The notes under the pieces: model-generated
Database searches by the model: none
What the model was told of the DNA's origin: nothing
The model's input: the letters and a program-made list of their open reading frames with translations, nothing else
Shown here: in pieces, positions 1-13,513 of the stretch
How the letters are laid out: every line of letters starts with the position of its first letter
How positions within the stretch are numbered: position 1 is the stretch's first letter
Position numbers and translations under genes: made by a program
From: Massilia sp. Root418
GTDB lineage: Bacteria > Pseudomonadota > Gammaproteobacteria > Burkholderiales > Burkholderiaceae_D
Assembly (NCBI RefSeq): GCF_001425265.1
Contig: NZ_LMEC01000001.1
Span: 330,036 to 394,035, forward strand
Direction of reading: 5' to 3'
DNA: 64,000 nt

Positions 1-1164
1 GAGCCGGTCCGCCTGGACTTCGGCTACCGGTATGTCCAGCAGGCGCGCCGCCTCCAGCGGGTGCGGCGTGAGCAGCGTGGGGCCGGTGCGCCCGGCCAGC
101 GCGGCCGCCAGCGCCGGGTCGGATGCCAGCAGGTTGAGCGCATCCGCGTCCAGCACCAGCGGGCCGCCGCCGCCGGCCGCGCGCGCCAGCAGGCCATGCG
201 CGGCGGGCGCGCTGCCGAGACCGGGGCCTGCCACCACCACGACGGCCTTGAAATCGGCATCGCCGGCCTGGCGGCACATCAGTTCCGGATAGGCGCTGTC
301 GTAGGCCGGCGCATCGCCGGCAAAGCAGGCGTAGACGCGGCCGGCGCCGGTCAGCAGTGCCGCCCGCGCTGCCAACACCGCCGCGCCCGCCATGCCGTGC
401 GCCCCGCCCAGCACGGCCACGTTGCCATAGCTGCCCTTGTGCGTGTTGTGGCGCCGCGCGCGCACGTGGCGCACGAAGAATTTGACGTCGTTCAGGTGCT
501 GGCGCGAAGGCGGGAACAGCGACGCTTCCAGGTCCAGCCGCGAGATCTGCACCAGGCCCGCGTGGTCGCGGCCTTCGCAGGTGTGCAGGCCGGGCTTGTC
601 GCCGATGAAGGTGACGGTGTGCGTGGCGCGCACGGCGACGCCGTCCGCACCGACGATGGCACCGGTGTCGGCATCGAGCCCGCTGGGCACGTCCAGCGCC
701 AGCCGCGCGCAGGGCAGGCCGTTCACCGCCGCCACCAGCGCGCGCAGATGGCCTTCCAGCGGCCGTGTCAGGCCGATGCCGAACAAGCCGTCCACCACCA
801 GGTTCCATTCGATGCCGGCCAGTTCCTCCAGACCCATTTCCGTGAATGCGGCCGCGCTGCCGCGGGCCCTCTGCAGCGCCTGGACGCGCTCGGGAGAGCC
901 CGGCGCGCCGCCGTCGATGTGCAGGATGCTGACCTGCGCGCCGGCATAGGCCAGGTGGGCGGCAGTCTCCAGCGCGTCGCCGCCATTGTTGCCCGGGCCG
1001 GCCAGCACCAGCACGCGCGCGCGGCCGGTGGAGAATGGCAGCAGGTCCAGCGCCGCGTTGGCGCCCGCCTGGCCGGCCCGCTGCATCAGCGCGCCCGGCG
1101 GCAGGCGCTGGGCGGCGGTGTGTTCGATGTGGCGGATTTCTGCGACGGTGTAGAGTGGATTCAT
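1..1164 (-). CDS. nnrD: bifunctional NAD(P)H-hydrate epimerase / ADP-dependent NAD(P)H-hydrate dehydratase, partial (3' end outside window)
   Basis: Repairs hydrated NADH/NADPH: the N-terminal YjeF_N domain epimerises NAD(P)HX and the C-terminal carbohydrate-kinase-like domain dehydrates it using ADP. The frame opens with ATG at 1164 (MNPLYTVAEIRHIE) and runs off the left edge after 388 residues, so about the last quarter is missing. Visible family motifs are AGPGNNGGD near residue 55, DVPSGLDADTG in the epimerase half, GSYGNVAVLGGAHGMAGA at the start of the dehydratase half, and GPGLG plus TPHPLEAARLL near the edge. It is divergent from the oxoprolinase gene. Family assignment is secure; the fused E+D architecture is the usual bacterial form. 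Confidence 0.93.
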   Translation of the reverse strand, partial: MNPLYTVAEIRHIEHTAAQRLPPGALMQRAGQAGANAALDLLPFSTGRARVLVLAGPGNNGGDALETAAHLAYAGAQVSILHIDGGAPGSPERVQALQRARGSAAAFTEMGLEELAGIEWNLVVDGLFGIGLTRPLEGHLRALVAAVNGLPCARLALDVPSGLDADTGAIVGADGVAVRATHTVTFIGDKPGLHTCEGRDHAGLVQISRLDLEASLFPPSRQHLNDVKFFVRHVRARRHNTHKGSYGNVAVLGGAHGMAGAAVLAARAALLTGAGRVYACFAGDAPAYDSAYPELMCRQAGDADFKAVVVVAGPGLGSAPAAHGLLARAAGGGGPLVLDADALNLLASDPALAAALAGRTGPTLLTPHPLEAARLLDIPVAEVQADRL

Positions 1165-1292
1165 GGCCGGCCATGGCAGTGGAGGTGATGTCATTCTAGC
1201 ATTGAAGCGCTGCCGCCGAGCCGCGCTATCGTCCCCCAAAACCTTGCCATGCACACTACAATAGGCCCTTCACGCATAGCTGGAGGTAGCAC

Positions 1293-4200
1293 ATGGACTG
1301 GCAGTTCTGGATAGACCGCGGCGGCACGTTTACGGACATCGTGGCGCGCCTGCCGGACGGTACGCTGCGCACGCACAAGCTGCTGTCCGAGAATCCGGAG
1401 CAGTACCGCGACGCCGCCATTGCCGGCATCCGTCATTTGCTGGGCGTGGCGGCTGGCGACCCGGTGCCGGCGGGCAGGATCGGGGCGGTAAAAATGGGCA
1501 CCACGGTGGCCACCAATGCGCTGCTGGAGCGCAAGGGCGAACCGACCGCGCTGGCCATCACGCGCGGCTTCCGGGATGCGCTGCGCATCGCCTACCAGAA
1601 CCGTCCGCGCCTGTTCGACCGCCACATCGTGCTGCCCGAACTGTTGTACAGCCACGTGGTGGAGATCGATGAACGCATGGGCGCGCACGGCGAGGTGGTG
1701 CAGCCGCTGGATGCCGCAGCGGCGCGCGCGGGCCTGCAGGCAGCGTACGACAAGGGCTTGCGCTCGCTGGCCATCGTCTTCATGCACGGTTACCGCTACA
1801 GTGAGCACGAGGCGGCCGTGGCGGCCGTGGCGCGCGAGATCGGCTTCACGCAGGTCTCCGTGTCGCACCAGGTGAGCCCGATGATGAAGCTGGTGGCGCG
1901 CGGCGACAGCACGGTGGTCGATGCCTATCTGTCGCCCATCCTGCGGCGCTACGTGGACCAGGTGGCCAGCGAGCTGCCTGGCGTGAACCTGCAGTTCATG
2001 CAATCGAACGGCGGCCTGACGGACGCGCGCGCGTTCCAGGGCAAGGACAGCATCCTGAGCGGGCCGGCGGGCGGCATTGTCGGCATGGTGCGGGCCAGCA
2101 GGCTGGCGGGCTTCGAGCGCATCATCGGTTTCGACATGGGTGGCACCTCCACCGACGTCTCGCACTTCTCGGGCGATTTCGAGCGGGTGTTCGAGACCCA
2201 GGTGGCGGGCGTGCGCATGCGCGCCCCGATGATGAGCATCCACACCGTGGCAGCCGGCGGCGGCTCGATCCTGCATTTCGACGGCAGCCGCTTGCGCGTC
2301 GGTCCGGACAGCGCCGGCGCCAATCCGGGGCCGGCCAGCTACCGGCGCGGCGGCCCGCTTGCGGTGACGGACTGCAACGTCATGCTGGGCAAGATTCAGC
2401 CGGCGCATTTTCCCCAATTGTTCGGCGCGGACGGCAGGCAGGCGCTGGACGCCGCCGCGGTGCGCGAGCGGTTTGCGGCCATGGCGGACGAGATCAACGC
2501 GGCGGCCGGCACCGCCGCCACGCCGGAGCAGGTGGCGGCGGGCTTTATCGACATCGCGGTCGGCAATATGGCCAACGCGATCAAGCAGATTTCGGTGCAG
2601 CGCGGGCACGACGTCACCGAATACACGCTCACCAGCTTTGGCGGCGCGGGCGGCCAGCATGCCTGCCTGGTGGCCGATGCGCTGGGCATGAAGACAGTGT
2701 TCATCCATTCGCTGGCCGGCGTGCTGTCGGCTTACGGCATGGGCCTGGCCGACCAGACCGCGATGCGCGAGGCAGCGGTGGAAGCGCGCCTGGCCGACAG
2801 CGGCGAACAGGCCCTGGCGGCGCGGCTGGCGGCGCTGGGCGAGGCAGCGCGCGGCGAACTGCTGCGGCAGGGCGTGGCTGCGGAGCGCATTTCGCTGATA
2901 CGCCGCGTCCACCTGCGCTACGAGGGCACTGACTCGGCGCTGATCGTGCTGTTCGACGGCGTGGAGAGCATGACGGCGCAGTTCGAAGCTGCCTACAAGA
3001 AGCGCTTCTCCTTCCTGATGCAGCACAAGCCGCTGATCGTGGAAGCCGTATCGGTCGAGGCGGTGGGCGCGTCGGACGCGCCGGCCGAGGCGCCGCCGCA
3101 GCAAGCGCCGCGCGCCGGCGGACTGCAGCCCTCGGCCGTGCTGCCGATGTACGCGGCGGGCGCCTGGCGGGACACGCCGCTCTACCAGCGCGGCGACACG
3201 CGCATCGGCGACCTCATCCACGGCCCGGCCATTATCGCCGAGGCCAACGCCACCACCGTGGTAGAACCCGGCTGGCAGGCGGACGTCACACCGCACGACC
3301 ACCTGGTGCTGACGCGCGTCGAGGCACTGCCCGAGCGCCGCGCCATCGGCACCACGGCCGACCCGGTGATGCTGGAGATCTTCAACAACCTGTTCATGTC
3401 GATCGCCGAGCAGATGGGCCTGCGGCTGCAGAACACCGCCTATTCGGTCAACATCAAGGAGCGCCTGGACTTCAGCTGCGCCATCTTCGACGCCGGCGGC
3501 AACCTGATCGCCAACGCGCCGCACATGCCGGTGCACCTGGGTTCCATGGGCGAAAGCATCAAGACCGTGATGCGCGAGAACGCCGGCCGCATGCACGCCG
3601 GCGATGTCTACATGCTGAACGACCCCTACAACGGCGGCACCCACCTGCCGGACGTGACGGTGATTTCGCCGGTGTTCGACGAGGAAGGCAGCGAGATCCT
3701 GTTCTACGTGGGCTCGCGCGGCCACCATGCCGACATCGGCGGCACCACGCCTGGCTCGATGCCGCCCGATTCGCGCAGCATCGAGGAAGAGGGGGTATTG
3801 ATCAACAACTTCAAGCTGGTGGACGGCGCCGCCGGCGGCCAGTTGCGCGACGCCGAAACGCGCGCCCTGCTGGCCGGCGCAAAGTACCCGGCCCGTAATC
3901 CCGACCAGAACATGGCCGACCTGCGGGCCCAGGTGGCCGCCAACCAGAAGGGCGTGGACGAGCTGCGCAAAATGGTGGCGCACTTCGGGCTGGACGTGGT
4001 GCGCGCCTACATGGGCCACGTGCAGGACAACGCGGAAGAAGCCGTGCGCCGCGTGATCGGCGCGCTGCACGACGGCAGCTATACGCTCAAGCTGGACAAC
4101 GGCGCGCAGATCCAGGTGGCGGTGCGCGTGGACCGCGCCGGGCGCAGCGCCGACATTGACTTCACCGGCACCTCGGCGCAGTTGGACAACAACTTCAACG

Positions 4201-4907
4201 CCCCTTCGGCGGTCTGCATGGCGGCGGTGCTGTACGTGTTCCGCACCCTGGTGGACGACGAGATTCCACTCAACGCCGGCTGCCTCAAGCCGCTGCGGGT
4301 GCTGATACCGCCGGGCTCCATGCTCAATCCGCACTATCCGGCGTCTGTCGTGTCGGGCAATGTGGAGACTTCCACCTGCATCACCAACGCGCTGTACGGC
4401 GCGCTCGGCGTGCTGGCCGCGTCGCAGGGCACCATGAACAACTTCACCTTCGGGAACGCGCGCTACCAGTATTACGAAACCATCAGCGGCGGCTCGGGGG
4501 CGGGCGACGGTTTCGACGGCACCTCGGTGGTACAGACGAATATGACCAATTCGCGCCTGACCGACCCGGAGATACTGGAGTTCCGCTTCCCCGTGCGGCT
4601 GGAAAGCTACGAGATCCGCGAGGGCTCGGGCGGGGCGGGGCGCTGGCGCGGCGGTAATGGCGGTGTGCGCAAGGTGCGCTTCCTGGAAGCGATGACGGCC
4701 GCCATCCTGTCCAACAACCGCCTGCACGCGCCGTTCGGCATGGCCGGCGGCCAGCCGGGCCAGGTGGGGCGCAACCTGGTGCAGCGCGCCGGCGGCAGCA
4801 TCGAACAGCTCGGCCACATCGGCAAGACCGGCATGGCGCCGGGAGACGTGTTTATTATCGAGACGCCGGGTGGCGGCGGCTACGGGCCCGAAACGCCGCG
4901 CTCATAG
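1293..4907 (+). CDS. hydantoinase/oxoprolinase family protein, HyuA-HyuB fusion (5-oxoprolinase-like)
   Basis: 1204 residues. Family members hydrolyse 5-oxoproline or hydantoins with ATP. The HyuA half (about residues 1-690) shows the actin-like phosphate motifs [14 protein letters not shown] at the N terminus and [16 protein letters not shown] near residue 280. The HyuB half (about 690-1204) starts near [20 protein letters not shown] and includes [21 protein letters not shown] and a glycine-rich tail. Bacterial HyuA and HyuB are often separate; here they form one chain, as in eukaryotic and many proteobacterial 5-oxoprolinases. The start is supported by GGAGG seven bases upstream. The last 6 bp overlap the 3' end of the opposing glyoxalase-like gene. 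No neighbour fixes the substrate, so 5-oxoproline is a family-based guess. Confidence 0.9.
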   Translation: MDWQFWIDRGGTFTDIVARLPDGTLRTHKLLSENPEQYRDAAIAGIRHLLGVAAGDPVPAGRIGAVKMGTTVATNALLERKGEPTALAITRGFRDALRIAYQNRPRLFDRHIVLPELLYSHVVEIDERMGAHGEVVQPLDAAAARAGLQAAYDKGLRSLAIVFMHGYRYSEHEAAVAAVAREIGFTQVSVSHQVSPMMKLVARGDSTVVDAYLSPILRRYVDQVASELPGVNLQFMQSNGGLTDARAFQGKDSILSGPAGGIVGMVRASRLAGFERIIGFDMGGTSTDVSHFSGDFERVFETQVAGVRMRAPMMSIHTVAAGGGSILHFDGSRLRVGPDSAGANPGPASYRRGGPLAVTDCNVMLGKIQPAHFPQLFGADGRQALDAAAVRERFAAMADEINAAAGTAATPEQVAAGFIDIAVGNMANAIKQISVQRGHDVTEYTLTSFGGAGGQHACLVADALGMKTVFIHSLAGVLSAYGMGLADQTAMREAAVEARLADSGEQALAARLAALGEAARGELLRQGVAAERISLIRRVHLRYEGTDSALIVLFDGVESMTAQFEAAYKKRFSFLMQHKPLIVEAVSVEAVGASDAPAEAPPQQAPRAGGLQPSAVLPMYAAGAWRDTPLYQRGDTRIGDLIHGPAIIAEANATTVVEPGWQADVTPHDHLVLTRVEALPERRAIGTTADPVMLEIFNNLFMSIAEQMGLRLQNTAYSVNIKERLDFSCAIFDAGGNLIANAPHMPVHLGSMGESIKTVMRENAGRMHAGDVYMLNDPYNGGTHLPDVTVISPVFDEEGSEILFYVGSRGHHADIGGTTPGSMPPDSRSIEEEGVLINNFKLVDGAAGGQLRDAETRALLAGAKYPARNPDQNMADLRAQVAANQKGVDELRKMVAHFGLDVVRAYMGHVQDNAEEAVRRVIGALHDGSYTLKLDNGAQIQVAVRVDRAGRSADIDFTGTSAQLDNNFNAPSAVCMAAVLYVFRTLVDDEIPLNAGCLKPLRVLIPPGSMLNPHYPASVVSGNVETSTCITNALYGALGVLAASQGTMNNFTFGNARYQYYETISGGSGAGDGFDGTSVVQTNMTNSRLTDPEILEFRFPVRLESYEIREGSGGAGRWRGGNGGVRKVRFLEAMTAAILSNNRLHAPFGMAGGQPGQVGRNLVQRAGGSIEQLGHIGKTGMAPGDVFIIETPGGGGYGPETPRS

Positions 4908-5537
4908 CACGCGCAGCCCCTGCGGTGTATGGATGTGCGCAACCATGCATGCACCGTGCTTCCCGCGCAGGGGCGAGACGGTAACCGGGCCTTCGAGGCT
5001 GAGCGACTGCAGCAAACGCGTGATGCGTTCCGGTTCCGGGTGGAACAGTTCGAGCCTGGCGAGCGACAGGCCGTCATCCTGAAGCCCGGCCGCCGGATGC
5101 ACTTGCGCCTGCCATTCGATGAGGGCGGGCGCGATACCGTTCAAGGGCAGCGTGCCGTCGGCAGGGATGGTGATCTGCCAGTTGAGTGCGCCCCGGCTCA
5201 TGGGCTCGATATTGCCGATCGCTTCAGGGCAGGCCGAGACGCTGGCGCCGATGTCCGGGGTGCGCACCACCCAGGTGGCGAGCGCAGGCGGCGCGTCCGG
5301 CGGCAAGGCGTCCAGCCCGAACCAGCGCGGCCGCGCCGGCTTGGCGGCGTGGGGATTCGCGGCAATAACCTCCAGGAACAGGGAGTCGCCCAGCCGAAGA
5401 AGCAGGTTGTGTGTTCCCATGCGGGGATGCTCTCCACCGCGCTGGGGCGTCACCCCGAGCGCCCGGCACACGTAGTCTGCGCCCGCTTCCAGGGTGGGGG
5501 CGGTAATCGTGAGATGGTCGATGTGGCAAGTTGTCAT
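4902..5537 (-). CDS. glyoxalase-like (VOC superfamily) protein
   Basis: 211 residues starting [29 protein letters not shown], a typical first beta-alpha-beta unit of a vicinal-oxygen-chelate fold with His7 as a likely metal ligand. The pattern [16 protein letters not shown] followed by RPRWFGLD matches the glyoxalase-like family PF13468 rather than classical glyoxalase I. No substrate can be assigned. It lies 17 bp behind the second receiver-TPR gene on the same strand and is probably the last gene of that operon. The ribosome binding site is weak, which would fit translational coupling. Its terminal codons overlap the convergent oxoprolinase gene by 6 bp. Confidence 0.8.
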   Translation of the reverse strand: MTTCHIDHLTITAPTLEAGADYVCRALGVTPQRGGEHPRMGTHNLLLRLGDSLFLEVIAANPHAAKPARPRWFGLDALPPDAPPALATWVVRTPDIGASVSACPEAIGNIEPMSRGALNWQITIPADGTLPLNGIAPALIEWQAQVHPAAGLQDDGLSLARLELFHPEPERITRLLQSLSLEGPVTVSPLRGKHGACMVAHIHTPQGLRVL

Positions 5538-5554
5538 GGCATCGTGGCGGTGGA

Positions 5555-7192
5555 TCAGGCCGTGGTGGAAATGCCGTACTTGCGCTGGGTGGCGCTGTAT
5601 TGCTGCACCAGGGTGTCGTAGTCCGGGTTGCCGCTGTCGATGCGGCCCAGGCGCTGCAGCAGGTGGCCGGCCTGTTCGGCCAGCGGCGCTTCCCAGCCCA
5701 GCTCGTCGAGCTGGCGCAGCATGGCGCTGGTGGTCGCGTACAGCACCGCCAGGTTGCCCGGGCTCTTGCGCAGGGCCATGTTGAGCGAACTGACCGCCGC
5801 ACGGTGATCGCCCTGTTCCAAGTGGCCGGCGGCGCTTTCCAGCAGCTCTTCCACCTGGTGGGTGATCTGCTCGCCGATGCCGCGCGCCAGGTCATGCCGG
5901 CCGGCCTGCTCGAACACGCCCACCGCCTGCTCCATGGACAGCCCGCTTTCACTGTCGTTCATCATGTCGATGACGACGCCGGCCGCGTCCTTGTCCAGTT
6001 TATGCTTGAGACAGCTTTGCACGAGGTTCAGCTTGAGCGGGCTGGACAAGCCTTTGGCCTGCGTGACGGCGGCCACCGCATTGCTCAGTTCGGTGGCCGC
6101 GGCTGTGTCGTTGCCCGTCAGGTCCAGCAGCAGGGCGGCGGAGATGGCGCGGCACACTTCCGTATTGGCGTTGCCGCGCAGCGAGCGTTCCAGGTCCCGG
6201 ATCACGCCGCTGGCCTGGCTGGCATCGCCTTTCTTGACCAGCGTCCGCACCAGGTTGACGTGGTCCTCCGGATCGCGGAACTCGGAGTACTTGGCCTTGG
6301 CCACTACCTGCTTGAAGGCTTTCTCGGCCATGCCGATGTCGCCGGTTTCGTAGGCCACGGTGCCGAGGTGGCGCAGGCGGCTCACCATGTGCGGCGAGAT
6401 CGCCACCGCGTCCTCCAGCACCTTCTTGGCCTGCACGGCCTGGCCCATGGCTTCGTGCGTGCGCGCCAGCAGGTCGTAGGCTGCCATGTATTTCGGATTC
6501 TGCGACAGCAGCTTGTCCAGCGTGAGCAGGGCGTCGTCGTAGCGCTGGCCGGCGAACTGGCAGCGCGCCAGGCCCAGGTGCGCCCAGCCTATGGGCCGTC
6601 CGGCCAGGATGGTGTGGTAGGCCAGCTCGGCTTCGGCCAGCTGGCCTTCGGCGAAATGCAGTTCCGCGCGCAGGCGGGCAAAGTCCGTGGCGTGGCGCGG
6701 GTGGTTGGCTTCGGCCGCCGTGGAGGCGGCGATGGCGCCGCGCATGTCGCCCTGGGTGATTTTTTCGTAGATGGGCAGGAAGGCCGTGCGCCGCCCCACC
6801 GCCTTGGCGATGCGCTGCAGCAGCACTTCCACCGTGAACGGTTTCAGGATGTAGTCCGACGGCAGCAGCTCGGCGGCGCTCACCACCTTGCCATACACGC
6901 CTTCCGAGGTCAGCATGATGAAGATGGTCCAGGGGCCGATCAGCTTGTGGTGGCGCAGGTCTTCCAGCAATTGCTGGCCGTCCTGGCCGTTGTCGCTGCT
7001 GCCGCTGCCCAGGTCGTACTCGCACAGCACCAGGTCGTAGTTCTTCTTGCCCAGCTGGCGGATGGCCGTGCCGGAGCTGACCGCGTCGTCGATGCGGGTG
7101 ATGCCGGACTGGTTCAACATATTGCGCAGGCTGGCGCGCATGCCGGGATTGGGGTCCACCAGCAGGACGGAGAGTTCGGCGTAGTCTTGCAT
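5555..7192 (-). CDS. response regulator with N-terminal receiver and C-terminal TPR repeats (copy B)
   Basis: 545 residues. The receiver domain covers about residues 5-125, with the acidic residue of VDPNPG near 13, phosphoacceptor Asp60 in CEYDLGS, a Thr in MLTSEG and Lys118 in ILKPFT, so it looks phosphorylatable. The rest (about 130-545) is helical TPR-like repeat (for example HPRHATDFARLRAELHFAEGQLAEAELAYHTIL). There is no DNA-binding or enzymatic output domain, so output is probably through protein-protein contact. The ATG at 7192 overlaps the TGA of the upstream paralogue by one base (TGATG), which implies translational coupling. A longer in-frame start exists but lies inside the upstream gene. 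The cognate kinase is not adjacent. Confidence 0.88.
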   Translation of the reverse strand: MQDYAELSVLLVDPNPGMRASLRNMLNQSGITRIDDAVSSGTAIRQLGKKNYDLVLCEYDLGSGSSDNGQDGQQLLEDLRHHKLIGPWTIFIMLTSEGVYGKVVSAAELLPSDYILKPFTVEVLLQRIAKAVGRRTAFLPIYEKITQGDMRGAIAASTAAEANHPRHATDFARLRAELHFAEGQLAEAELAYHTILAGRPIGWAHLGLARCQFAGQRYDDALLTLDKLLSQNPKYMAAYDLLARTHEAMGQAVQAKKVLEDAVAISPHMVSRLRHLGTVAYETGDIGMAEKAFKQVVAKAKYSEFRDPEDHVNLVRTLVKKGDASQASGVIRDLERSLRGNANTEVCRAISAALLLDLTGNDTAAATELSNAVAAVTQAKGLSSPLKLNLVQSCLKHKLDKDAAGVVIDMMNDSESGLSMEQAVGVFEQAGRHDLARGIGEQITHQVEELLESAAGHLEQGDHRAAVSSLNMALRKSPGNLAVLYATTSAMLRQLDELGWEAPLAEQAGHLLQRLGRIDSGNPDYDTLVQQYSATQRKYGISTTA

Positions 7193-8913
7193 CAGCGTGT
7201 CTCCGCAGGGGCCGGGGCCGGGGCGGGCGCGGGGCCGGGGGCAGGGGGGGCAGTGCCGGCGGCCGCGGCGGCTGCGGCGGACACCGCGGGCGCGTATTTC
7301 TGCCGGACGGCGGCGTATTGGGCGATCAGGCCCGGCAGCAGCGGGTGGGCGGGATTGTCTTCGCGGATGCGGCGCAGCAGGCCGGTGCACTGCACCGCCA
7401 GGGTGGCGTCCCAGCCCAGGTCCATGATCTGGCGCAGCATGGCCGTGGCAGCCACGGTCCACAAGCCCTTATGGTCGGGACGCTTGCGCAGCGCCAGCTG
7501 CAGCACCGCCACCGCGCCTTGCAGGTCGCCCTTGCGGCTGTTCTCGGCGGCCTGCCGCACCATGGCGTCCACTTCCAGGTCGAGCTGCTGGTCGTAGCTG
7601 CGCGCCACGTCCTCGCGCCCGGCCTGTGCGCACAGGCTGACCACGTCGGCCGCGCTCACGCCGCTGTCCGGGTCCCTGGTGAGTTCCTCGAACAGCACGG
7701 CGGCCTGTTCGTCCATGCGGTTCACCAGGCAGCTGTGCGCCAGCCCCAGCTTGATGTTGCTGGACATGCCGGTGGCTTCGGACAGCAGGGCCATGGCTTT
7801 GGCCAGCTCGGCCGCGGCCGCATCCGGCTTGCCATTCAGCTCCTGCAGCATGGACGAGGAATAGGCGCGGCACACGTCCACGTCCGGCCCGCTGCGCAGC
7901 GAGCGCTCCATGTCGCGGATGACGGCCGAGGCGCCGCCAGCGTCGCCCTTCTTGACCAGGGTGCGCACCAGGTTCACATGGTCGGCCGGGTCGCGGAATT
8001 CGGAGTACCTGGCCTTGGCCACCACCTGCTTGAAGGCTTTTTCGGCGGCGTCTATGTCGCCGGTGGCGTAGGCCACGTCGCCCAGGTTGCGCAGGCGGGA
8101 TACCATGTGCGGCGAAATCGCCACCGCGTCCTCCAGCACCTGCTTGGCTTCCCCATCCTTGCGCTGGGCGCGCAGCACCTGGGCCAGCAGGTCGTAGGCC
8201 GCCATCAGCTTGGGGTTGGCGGCGATCAGCGCTTCCAGCTGCGCCTGGGCTTCGGGGTAGCGCGTCAGCGCGAAGGCGCAGCGCGCCTGGCCCAGCTGGG
8301 CCCAGCCCAGCGGCTTGCCGGCAACGATGCCGGCGTAGGCCAGCTCGGCTTCCGGCAGGCGGTTCAAGCTCATCAGCAGTTCGGCGCGCAGGCGGGCGTA
8401 GTCGGTGGCGTAGCGCGGCTGGGACGCTTCGTTGCTCAGGCAGGCAGCAATGGCTTCGCGCGCCTTGCCCTGGCTGATCATCTGGTACACCGGCAGGAAC
8501 GTGGCGCGCCGCTCCAGCGCGCGGCCGATGCGCTGCGCCAGCACGTCCACGGTGAACGGTTTCAGGATGTAGTCGGTGGGCAGCAGTTCGGCTGCGCTCA
8601 CCACCTTGCTGTAGACGCCTTCGGAGGTGAGCATGATGAAAATGGCCCACTGGCTGATCACGCGGTGCAGCCGCAAGTCTTCCAGCAGCTGCTGGCCGTC
8701 CTGGCCCGCCTCGCTGCCGCCGGCGCTGCCCAGGTCGTACTCGCACAGGATAACGTCGAAATTCTTCTTGTTCAGGGCCCGGATGGCCGTGCCGGAGCTG
8801 ACCGCGTGCTCCACCTTGCTGATGTTCACCTGGGTCAGCATATTGTGGACGCTGGCGCGCATACCCTGGTTGGGGTCGACGATCAGGACCGACAGGTTGC
8901 TATAGTCTGGCAT
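7192..8913 (-). CDS. response regulator with N-terminal receiver and C-terminal TPR repeats (copy A)
   Basis: 573 residues and paralogous along its whole length to the next gene downstream. The start ATG at 8913 (MPDYSNLSVLIVDPNQGMRAS) is chosen because it aligns with the paralogue's start and has a purine-rich leader (GAAAGAAAGAAG). The receiver has Asp60, Thr96 and Lys118; TPR-like repeats fill about residues 130-540. The C terminus carries a low-complexity Ala/Pro tail (runs of A, then PAPAPAPAP) that the other copy lacks. It is the first gene of a probable three-gene operon ending in the glyoxalase-like gene. The function is unknown beyond phospho-signalling scaffold. Confidence 0.88.
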   Translation of the reverse strand: MPDYSNLSVLIVDPNQGMRASVHNMLTQVNISKVEHAVSSGTAIRALNKKNFDVILCEYDLGSAGGSEAGQDGQQLLEDLRLHRVISQWAIFIMLTSEGVYSKVVSAAELLPTDYILKPFTVDVLAQRIGRALERRATFLPVYQMISQGKAREAIAACLSNEASQPRYATDYARLRAELLMSLNRLPEAELAYAGIVAGKPLGWAQLGQARCAFALTRYPEAQAQLEALIAANPKLMAAYDLLAQVLRAQRKDGEAKQVLEDAVAISPHMVSRLRNLGDVAYATGDIDAAEKAFKQVVAKARYSEFRDPADHVNLVRTLVKKGDAGGASAVIRDMERSLRSGPDVDVCRAYSSSMLQELNGKPDAAAAELAKAMALLSEATGMSSNIKLGLAHSCLVNRMDEQAAVLFEELTRDPDSGVSAADVVSLCAQAGREDVARSYDQQLDLEVDAMVRQAAENSRKGDLQGAVAVLQLALRKRPDHKGLWTVAATAMLRQIMDLGWDATLAVQCTGLLRRIREDNPAHPLLPGLIAQYAAVRQKYAPAVSAAAAAAAGTAPPAPGPAPAPAPAPAETR

Positions 8914-9083
8914 CTTCTTTCTTTCAGGCCGGGCATACTTCTTTCCAGCATACTCCATGGCGTGCCGGATTTGCCGAAAAATGCAAAGAATGTTGCTTCC
9001 AAGGCACTGATCGGCCGTGCCAGACGCTCTCTCGGCAGGAATAAGCTGTCTAGCGGACCCTGCCCGTAGAGGTGCTAACAAGG

Positions 9084-9089
9084 TATAAT
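9084..9089 (+). promoter_or_regulatory. candidate -10 element for purL
   Basis: An exact TATAAT lies 74 bp before the purL start codon, in the 249-bp divergent gap between the receiver-TPR operon and purL. No good -35 hexamer sits at 16-18 bp spacing, and there is no TG extension, so this rests on the -10 match and position only. I see no PurR-like operator. Confidence 0.35.
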
Positions 9090-9162
9090 GCCGGGCAAAG
9101 GATTTTAGCCACACAGATTTCTTCTTTAATCCGCAGCCTCGCTGCTCAACCACCTCCCAACC

Positions 9163-13209
<4,047 letters not shown>

Positions 13210-13214
13210 AGCAA

Positions 13215-13310
13215 GCCGGGCCATGCCCGGCCCGCCCCCAAAATGGGGTCAGGGTTAATTAATTTGGAAATGTTTCCAAATTAATTAACCCTGACCCCAT
13301 TTTCTTTTTG
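13215..13310 (+). terminator. two consecutive hairpins after purL: short GC stem, then a perfect 31-bp palindrome
   Basis: The first hairpin is GCCGGGC/GCCCGGC at 13215-13231 with a 3-nt loop. The second has arms 13240-13270 and 13273-13303 that are exact reverse complements over 31 bases, separated only by TG. Each arm contains the block AAAATGGGGTCAGGG followed by an AT-rich TTAATTAATTTGG. The right arm runs into TTTTCTTTTT, so on the plus strand it can act as an intrinsic terminator for purL; on the minus strand a TTTT follows. It sits between convergent genes. The length and perfection exceed what a terminator needs, which suggests a dispersed repeat unit. Confidence 0.85.
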
Positions 13311-13317
13311 TTGGTGC

Positions 13318-13503
13318 CTAGGTTTCGGACCAGAGACGGCCGGCGGTGGCCCAGTGTTCCTTTTTGATTTCGTGGATGAGCACGTCGACGGATTCGGGCG
13401 TGGAGCCCAACGTGGCGCAGGTGGCTTCGGTGATGGCTTGTACGAAGGCGCGCTTCTGTTCCGGCGTGCGGCCTTCGAAGAGTTGGACGTTGATGGTTGG
13501 CAT
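13318..13503 (-). CDS. 4-oxalocrotonate tautomerase family protein
   Basis: 61 residues: MPTINVQLFEGRTPEQKRAFVQAITEATCATLG and so on. After Met removal Pro1 would be the catalytic base typical of the tautomerase superfamily. The size matches the small hexameric 4-OT class. The start is chosen because MP is the defining N terminus; a longer in-frame start would bury the proline. It follows the class II aldolase gene by 10 bp on the same strand, so the two probably share an mRNA and may act on one keto/enol substrate (inference). The substrate is unknown. Confidence 0.88.
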   Translation of the reverse strand: MPTINVQLFEGRTPEQKRAFVQAITEATCATLGSTPESVDVLIHEIKKEHWATAGRLWSET

Positions 13504-13513
13504 GCGGCGTTCC

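Noticed and set aside
1191..4817. Open frame of about 1200 codons antisense to the oxoprolinase gene
   Set aside because: The opposite strand encodes a full-length recognised protein; the antisense translation is His/Ala/Arg-rich without domain motifs, a typical high-GC shadow.
5531..9069. Long plus-strand frames antisense to the two response regulators
   Set aside because: Low-complexity composition and mirror the codon pattern of the real genes.
13215..13310. IS element ends at the purL palindrome
   Set aside because: No transposase frame or target-site duplication is visible; the whole element is only a hairpin.
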